A stretch of DNA of 64,000 nucleotides from Litoribacter populi (lineage in GTDB: Bacteria > Bacteroidota > Bacteroidia > Cytophagales > Cyclobacteriaceae). Location of the stretch: assembly GCF_007483685.1 (NCBI RefSeq), contig NZ_VMKN01000001.1, positions 2,034,393 to 2,098,392 on the forward strand, in the 5' to 3' direction. Shown here piece by piece: positions 60,101-64,000 of this stretch. A program made the translations under genes and the position numbers. The notes below the pieces were generated by a model, which did no database searches, was not told the origin of the DNA, and was given only the letters and a program-made list of their open reading frames with translations. Every line of letters begins with the position of its first letter. Within the stretch, counting starts at the first letter, position 1.

Positions 60101-62256
60101 GAACGGATGCAGGCAACTATATGGCGAACGCCAGCGCTTCAACAACAGCTGATATTACACCAGCTACTCTTGTGATCGGTATATCTGCTGAAGATAAAGT
60201 TTATGACGGCAATGTCACAGCCACTACCTCTGCTAGCATTACTAGCGGCCTTGTTTCAGGCGATGAGGTTGATGTGAGCTCGAACAACGGTGAGTTTGAC
60301 GACAAGAATGTAGGTACTGACAAGGAAGTGACCGCCGATGTGGCCAAGTCCGGAACGGATGCAGGCAACTATATGGCGAACGCCAGCGCTTCAACAATAG
60401 CTGATATTACACCAGCTACTCTTGTGATCGGTATATCTGCCCATGACAAGGTTTATGACGGCAATGTCAATGCCTCTACCACAGCTTCTATCTCAAGTGG
60501 CCTTGTTTCAGGCGACGAAGTTGATGTGAGTTCGAACAACGGAGAGTTTGACGATAAGAATGTGGGTGCTGACAAGGAAGTGACTGCTGATGTATCCAAG
60601 TCCGGATCGGATGCAGGCAACTATATGGCGAACGCCACAGCTATTTCCCAGGCCGACATTAACCCTGCACCAACCTCCATTAGTATAGCTGATGCAATAG
60701 CTGATTGCGAAGGGGAAATTACACTGCTTGCTACAGTTTCTTCCGCAGTATTGTTCGAGGTTAATAATACAGGTGGAAGGGTGGAGTTTAAAAACGGTGG
60801 AAATCTGATTGGTTTTGTTGAACCTACGGAAGTAACAAACGGTAAATTTGAGGGCACCTTTTTACATAATTTAAATGCAGGGGGTGAGTATAATATCCAA
60901 GCCGAGTTTATACCTCGCTCTGGTAATCTTTTAGGATCTAATACTACCAACTCAGCCATAGTCACTGTACTGGATGCGACAGTAACTTCAAGCGTGGCTG
61001 CCAACGGAAATGGCAATGTGGTGATCTTTGAAGGTGCAGCTTCTTCTTTAGGGCTTCCGTCAAGCACTACCTTGACCTCCTCCATTACACCTTCCTTTGC
61101 CGGTGTATCTTATAAATGGTCCTATTTTGAAAATGGAAGTGCTAAAACACTTTCTACCACCACACCTACACTTCAGGTAAATGCCTCTGGTGATTTTGTA
61201 AGGGAGTATACAGTGGAAATTTCAAGCAACAATGTTTGTGCAGCAAGCGCCACATTTAAGGTGATTTCTGTAGAGGCTTCCTGTGGAAATGGAAACAATA
61301 AGGTACAAGTTTGTCAAGTCCCTCCAGGAAATCCAAACAATAGAAAAACTATCTGTGTAAATGCAAATGCAGTAAGTGCTCTTTTGGCAAACTCAGATTC
61401 ATTTATTGGCAGCTGTAACGTGAATTACAGAGCTGAGGATGAAGAGGCGGATTCATCGCAAACTGAAGACGATTTCGAACTGGTGGTTGTTAATTGGAAC
61501 ACCTCTTTTGAAGTTTTGCAAGACAAGCTCGAGAAATTGAGTCAAGACAAGTTTGCAAGAACATTAACAGTAAAATGGTTTGCAAATGGATATGACCACT
61601 TTATGCCGGGTTACTATGAGGTAATAGGTGAGGTAATTGAAGGTGGCAATAGTTTCAGTACAATCACAATTCCAGTATTGGTTGAAGACAAAGCTCTACC
61701 AACCAATATCATAATCAGTTCTGAATTGATTACCAAGTCAATCGTTGCGGGTGCTACTGTAGCAGATATTTATACAGTAGATGAAGCAGATGATGTTCAT
61801 GAATACACAATGAACACTGAAGTAGCCGATAATAGCTTCTTCAAGGTGCAAAGTGGCAGATTAATTTGGAATAGTACTGCAAATGTTCATGACAAAGTAG
61901 ACTATAAAATCTCAATTCAGTCTATCGACAGAATGGGCAACACAATCAGCAGAACCTTCACACTAATGGTCGAGGTGACGGGATTGAATGACTTGGAAAT
62001 CTTCAACACCTTCACTCCGGACAATGATGGGGTGAATGACACTTGGGGAGTTCCTGCACTGAAAGCTGTTAAAGATGTGAGGATAACCATCTTTGATAGA
62101 TCAGGCAAACAGGTGTTCCAGACTCAGGATCCAAACGAGTACTGGGATGGTAAACATCAGGGTAGAGACCTTCCGGTTGGCGCTTACTTCTTCGTGATCG
62201 AAAGAGGTCGCAACGGTGACGTCAGAAGGGGTACACTGAACCTTTTGAGAAAGTAG
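57187..62256 (+). CDS. Giant surface protein with YDG repeats and type IX (type B) sorting domain
   Basis: 1689 aa. Signal peptide to about residue 20 (CVWWAAAAHAQ). The N-terminal module DDYAPGEVAIITGSGW is shared with the first giant protein. An Ig-like module lies near 220-320, one divergent YDG repeat (KTYDGTTEAEVLTRTL), then nine YDG repeats of exactly 84 residues (about 401-1157; KVYDGNVTA...SNNGEFDDKNVG), an Ig-like module, the CQVPPGNPNNRKTICV Cys motif, the DEADDVHEY module and the CHU_C-type C-terminus ending RRGTLNLLRK. Exported by the type IX system and probably attached at the surface; the PorP/SprF gene follows 67 bp later. Likely adhesin; ligand unknown. Confidence 0.93.
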   Translation: MKRILLFLFCVWWAAAAHAQTPAYPVGSEPTVVSDKDDYAPGEVAIITGSGWTLDTSVRIHIDEEPHYDHHNDFDIQVREDGSWMLEFPIDERHLGVAFHLEVTGNVTGYVAETFFTDGNVTFSVGGLPSGASANVSYQYTQATGQPTAITGSDNTVFTIASRNNNDVFFSYPETITYDNEKYNLSSVVVSQGTLQSGNSLYDFRYNSPSQARTITGNYILCPKPTIEPVLGQTVIYGTNTEFIVSSNSTSSLTHQWQVDSGNGFENIPSGGIYSGVNAATLSLTKPTVAMSGYKYRVVVANDCGEVTSDGTATLTVNAKEVFGAFTVENKTYDGTTEAEVLTRTLNGVLDSDEVALIGGTAGFADKNVDNDKVVTPSGMVLSGNDADNYTLTTIGTATADITPATLVIGISAQDKVYDGNVTASTTASISSGLISGDDVDVSSNNGEFDDKNVGNDKEVTADVAKSGSDAGNYIANATAIAQADITPAQLVIGISAEDKVYDGNVTASTTASISSGLISGDDVDVSSNNGEFDDKNVGTDKEVTADVAKSGTDAGNYMANASASTTADITPATLVIGISAEDKVYDGNVTATTSASITSGLVSGDKVDVSSNNGEFDDKNVGTGKEVTADVAKSGTDAGNYMANASASTTADITPATLVIGISAEDKVYDGNVTASTTASISSGLVSGDEVDVSSNNGEFDDKNVGTDKEVTADVSKSGTDAGNYVANATAIAQADITPATLVIGISAEDKVYDGNVTASTTASISSGLISGDNVDVSSNNGEFDDKNVGTDKEVTADVAKSGTDAGNYMANASASTTADITPATLVIGISVEDKVYDGNVTATTSASITSGLVSGDKVDVSSNNGEFDDKNVGTGKEVTADVAKSGSDAGNYIANATAIAQADITPAQLVIGISAEDKVYDGNVTASTTASISSGLISGDDVDVSSNNGEFDDKNVGTDKEVTADVAKSGTDAGNYMANASASTTADITPATLVIGISAEDKVYDGNVTATTSASITSGLVSGDEVDVSSNNGEFDDKNVGTDKEVTADVAKSGTDAGNYMANASASTIADITPATLVIGISAHDKVYDGNVNASTTASISSGLVSGDEVDVSSNNGEFDDKNVGADKEVTADVSKSGSDAGNYMANATAISQADINPAPTSISIADAIADCEGEITLLATVSSAVLFEVNNTGGRVEFKNGGNLIGFVEPTEVTNGKFEGTFLHNLNAGGEYNIQAEFIPRSGNLLGSNTTNSAIVTVLDATVTSSVAANGNGNVVIFEGAASSLGLPSSTTLTSSITPSFAGVSYKWSYFENGSAKTLSTTTPTLQVNASGDFVREYTVEISSNNVCAASATFKVISVEASCGNGNNKVQVCQVPPGNPNNRKTICVNANAVSALLANSDSFIGSCNVNYRAEDEEADSSQTEDDFELVVVNWNTSFEVLQDKLEKLSQDKFARTLTVKWFANGYDHFMPGYYEVIGEVIEGGNSFSTITIPVLVEDKALPTNIIISSELITKSIVAGATVADIYTVDEADDVHEYTMNTEVADNSFFKVQSGRLIWNSTANVHDKVDYKISIQSIDRMGNTISRTFTLMVEVTGLNDLEIFNTFTPDNDGVNDTWGVPALKAVKDVRITIFDRSGKQVFQTQDPNEYWDGKHQGRDLPVGAYFFVIERGRNGDVRRGTLNLLRK
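58390..60657 (+). repeat. Nine tandem 252-bp repeats
   Basis: Exact 252-bp period, nine units, in frame with the second giant gene. The segment 58600-58988 is identical over 389 bp to 59860-60248, five units away, showing recent duplication or gene conversion inside the array. Array size is expected to vary between strains. Confidence 0.95.
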
Positions 62257-62266
62257 AATACAATAA

Positions 62267-62301
62267 AGGGCAGATAGGTCTACCTATCAGCCCTAATTTT
62301 T
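62267..62301 (+). terminator. Rho-independent terminator
   Basis: AGGGC-A-GATAGG (62267-62278) pairs with CCTATC-A-GCCCT (62283-62294), one A-A mismatch, then AATTTTT. Related in wording to the hairpin after the first giant gene. Confidence 0.82.
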
Positions 62302-62323
62302 AAAAGATTTAAATAACAGAGTT

Positions 62324-63280
62324 ATGAATAGAGTTTTTTTCTTTAGTCTGTTTTTGATCATGTGCTTTGTAAAGGAAAACTCAATAGCACAGTCGCGGAA
62401 ACACATCAGCCAGTTTAGCTTTTTTCAAAGTTATTATAACCCAGGGTTGACAGGTTATGAGGGAAGTACCTTGAGAGGGTTTGTGCGTAATCAATGGGGA
62501 GGTTTTCAGGGGGCACCTAAGACTATGTTTTTTAGTGGGGAGTTTGATTTTGCCGAACTTGCTGGAAATCATAATGCGGCCCTGACTGGTAAAAACGCAG
62601 CTAGTGTTAACCTCTTATATGACAGTTATGGTGCTTTCAATGAAACCGAATTGATGCTCGGTTACGCCACAAGAATACGGTTGTCCCATGAACATAATTT
62701 AAGATTAGGGGCGGGAGTCAATTATATGAATGTGAGGCTGGACGGAACTGCTCTCAGTACGGAACAACAGAGTGATGAAACCTTGGTTGGGTATCTGGGG
62801 AGTTTTGCTGATATGCAAATACTTGATTTTAACATTGGAATTGCGCTAACCCATGAAAATTATTATTTGTCCTATGGAATGCACAATGTCAATAGAGGTC
62901 GGTTTTCGCAAGGTGACAACTTCATGGATGGCAGGCCTGTCAGTTATATAGTGCAGGCTGGATTCAGGGGAAAATTGAGTGAGAATATAGGCTTAATTGG
63001 GAATGCGTTCTTTAGGGAGCAAGAAGGGGTTCCTTACAATTTAGAGGCAAATGCTAAGGCTTTGTTTATGAACAAACTGTGGCTGGGGGTGGGGCACCGT
63101 CTGAATTATGCCCACAATTTTCAAACGGGATTTGTGATGCAAAATTTAAGACTTGGATATGTTTATGAATTGCCGGTTAACAGGAGTTTTATGATGGGTG
63201 GGACTATTCATGAGTTTATGGTGATTTTTCATTTATTTGAAGGAAAGGATTTGTCTGGAAGACAAATCTCAATATGGTGA
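62324..63280 (+). CDS. PorP/SprF family type IX secretion outer-membrane protein
   Basis: 318 aa. Signal peptide MNRVFFFSLFLIMCFVKENSIAQ; then the family opening QFSFFQSYYNPGLTGYEGST and FVRNQWGGFQGAPKTMF, typical of PorP/SprF beta-barrels. SprF-type members sit directly after a giant surface protein and help it reach the cell surface, as SprF does for SprB. The location immediately downstream of the second giant gene supports that pairing. It ends with IHEFMVIFHLFEGKDL. Confidence 0.95.
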   Translation: MNRVFFFSLFLIMCFVKENSIAQSRKHISQFSFFQSYYNPGLTGYEGSTLRGFVRNQWGGFQGAPKTMFFSGEFDFAELAGNHNAALTGKNAASVNLLYDSYGAFNETELMLGYATRIRLSHEHNLRLGAGVNYMNVRLDGTALSTEQQSDETLVGYLGSFADMQILDFNIGIALTHENYYLSYGMHNVNRGRFSQGDNFMDGRPVSYIVQAGFRGKLSENIGLIGNAFFREQEGVPYNLEANAKALFMNKLWLGVGHRLNYAHNFQTGFVMQNLRLGYVYELPVNRSFMMGGTIHEFMVIFHLFEGKDLSGRQISIW

Positions 63281-63312
63281 TTACTTTCAATTTGTGTCTT
63301 ACTGAATTAGAT

Positions 63313-63344
63313 AAAGCTACTCATTTGATTGGGTAGCTTTTTTT
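63313..63344 (+). terminator. Rho-independent terminator
   Basis: AAAGCTACTC (63313-63322) pairs with GGGTAGCTTT (63331-63340; one G-U), T run to 63344. It ends the porP/sprF transcript. Confidence 0.9.
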
Positions 63345-63404
63345 ATTGATCGTTGTAGGTTTCATTTTAAATTGATTAGTTATTTTTACATAAAATTGTT
63401 CGAA

Positions 63405-64000
63405 ATGAAATATATATTAAAAACACTTCCTCTTCTTATTTTTCTTTTGGCCTCTTGTGCCAAGAATCCGGTTACAGGTAAAAGAAACTTTGTGCTTATT
63501 TCCGAGAATCAGGAAATAGCCATGGGGAGGGAGTACGATCCTCAGATAGTCCAGTCATATGGTCTTTATGAGGATGAAAAAATTCAGGCATTTATAGAAG
63601 AAAAGGGCCAGGAAATGGCTGCTATTTCCCATCGGAGCAATTTGGAATACGAATTTAAAATTTTGGATTCGCCAATATTAAATGCCTTTGCTGTGCCTGG
63701 GGGGTATGTTTATTTTACAAGAGGAATTATGGCTCATTTTAATAATGAGGCTGAATTTGCAGGGGTGTTAGGGCATGAGATTGGGCATATAACGGCGCGA
63801 CACTCGGTTAGGCAGCAGTCAAAAGGGATTTTAGCGCAAGTAGGGATGTTGGCAGGTTTGATTGCAAAACCTGAGCTTGCCCAGTTTCTAGATCCAGCCA
63901 GTCAGGCGTTAGGGATACTGTTTTTAAAATATGGTAGAGACGCCGAACGGGAGTCTGATGAGCTGGGTGTAATTTATTCCACTCAGGTGGGCTATGATGC
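63405..64000 (+). CDS. M48 family metallopeptidase lipoprotein, 3' end outside window
   Basis: 198 codons visible from the ATG at 63405, running off the window. The N-terminus MKYILKTLPLLIFLLASC has a lipobox, followed by AKNPVTGKRNF, close to the start of the paralog at 18272 (KVPLSGRRQL). Zinc motif HEIGH in VLGHEIGHITARHSVR (about 126-130); third-ligand Glu region DAERESDELGVIYST (about 184). The longer alpha-helical linker may mean a BepA-like form with a C-terminal TPR domain outside the view. Substrate: probably misassembled envelope proteins, by family. Confidence 0.93.
   Translation, partial: MKYILKTLPLLIFLLASCAKNPVTGKRNFVLISENQEIAMGREYDPQIVQSYGLYEDEKIQAFIEEKGQEMAAISHRSNLEYEFKILDSPILNAFAVPGGYVYFTRGIMAHFNNEAEFAGVLGHEIGHITARHSVRQQSKGILAQVGMLAGLIAKPELAQFLDPASQALGILFLKYGRDAERESDELGVIYSTQVGYD

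Noticed and set aside
58390-60657. CRISPR-like repeat array
   Set aside because: Units are 252 bp, contiguous without spacers and in frame with a large ORF; this is protein repetition.
60621-61085. 154-aa minus-strand ORF
   Set aside because: It lies wholly inside the second giant gene in an antisense frame; its Pro/Ser/Thr/Val composition mirrors the sense repeats and it has no domain.
1-64000. tRNA, rRNA, insertion sequence or prophage
   Set aside because: No cloverleaf with CCA-type end, no rRNA landmarks, no transposase or integrase motifs and no target-site duplications were recognized; a tRNAscan or IS search would be decisive.

Overview
The window looks like a chromosomal segment of a Bacteroidota bacterium, most likely order Cytophagales and close to Cyclobacteriaceae (Algoriphagus/Echinicola-like). 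The reasons are: type IX secretion C-terminal sorting domains and a PorP/SprF partner; a TonB receptor paired with a DUF4249-type lipoprotein; a cbb3 oxidase with fused CcoN-CcoO and a one-heme CcoP; a split transketolase; a 59-residue histone H1-like protein; and repeated TAnnTTTG -7 promoter elements, the Bacteroidota type. Genus is inference only. No rRNA, tRNA, insertion sequence, prophage or CRISPR array was seen.

Layout. 1-11 kb: a truncated secreted protein, a Zn/Cd-type P1B ATPase, the H1-like protein, class II aldolase, a GH13 lipoprotein, a membrane nucleotide-sugar dehydratase, a secreted protein of unknown role and an S10 peptidase. 11-26 kb: GluQ-type synthetase-like protein, a CrtA-like carotenoid oxygenase, an MsbA-like exporter, two glycosyltransferases and an FkbM methyltransferase, an M48 lipoprotein, a DnaQ-like exonuclease with an Mpl-like Mur ligase, DnaB, an aminotransferase, an RlmI-like methyltransferase and a small secreted protein. 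26.6-31.4 kb: a compact minus-strand run FAH hydrolase - M23 peptidase - Bcp - transketolase N half - transketolase C half. 31.6-34.9 kb: TonB receptor plus DUF4249 lipoprotein.

35-51 kb is a microaerobic respiration island: hemN, a SafE-like protein, ccoH, ccoG, ccoP, ccoQ, ccoNO and ccoS on the minus strand; then an MBL/beta-CASP protein, an FNR-like regulator with a Cys-rich N-terminus, a Cys-rich universal-stress-like protein, the copper ATPase CcoI and a 600-residue Cys-rich protein on the plus strand. Three promoters here (before ccoS, before ccoH and before the usp-ccoI group) share one 67-bp layout: two TGA-N6-TCA palindromes 22 bp apart and a TTTG-ending -7 element at fixed distance, placing the proximal box at about -41.5 and the distal one at about -63.5. 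This is strong sequence evidence for one FNR-type regulon. The 600-residue protein shows, in order, four motifs like those of the nitronate monooxygenase FMN barrel plus a C-terminal Cys-rich region; I regard it as the best candidate for undescribed biology here.

51-63 kb holds two giant paralogous surface proteins with type B sorting domains (1738 and 1689 aa), a decayed fragment of a third copy between them, and a PorP/SprF protein. The second contains nine 84-residue repeats that are nearly identical at DNA level. The window ends inside a second M48 lipoprotein.

Between genes there are short-period arrays that ordinary features do not explain: 11-bp arrays in three gaps, 7-bp arrays in three others and an 8-9-bp CACAGAGG-type repeat in two.
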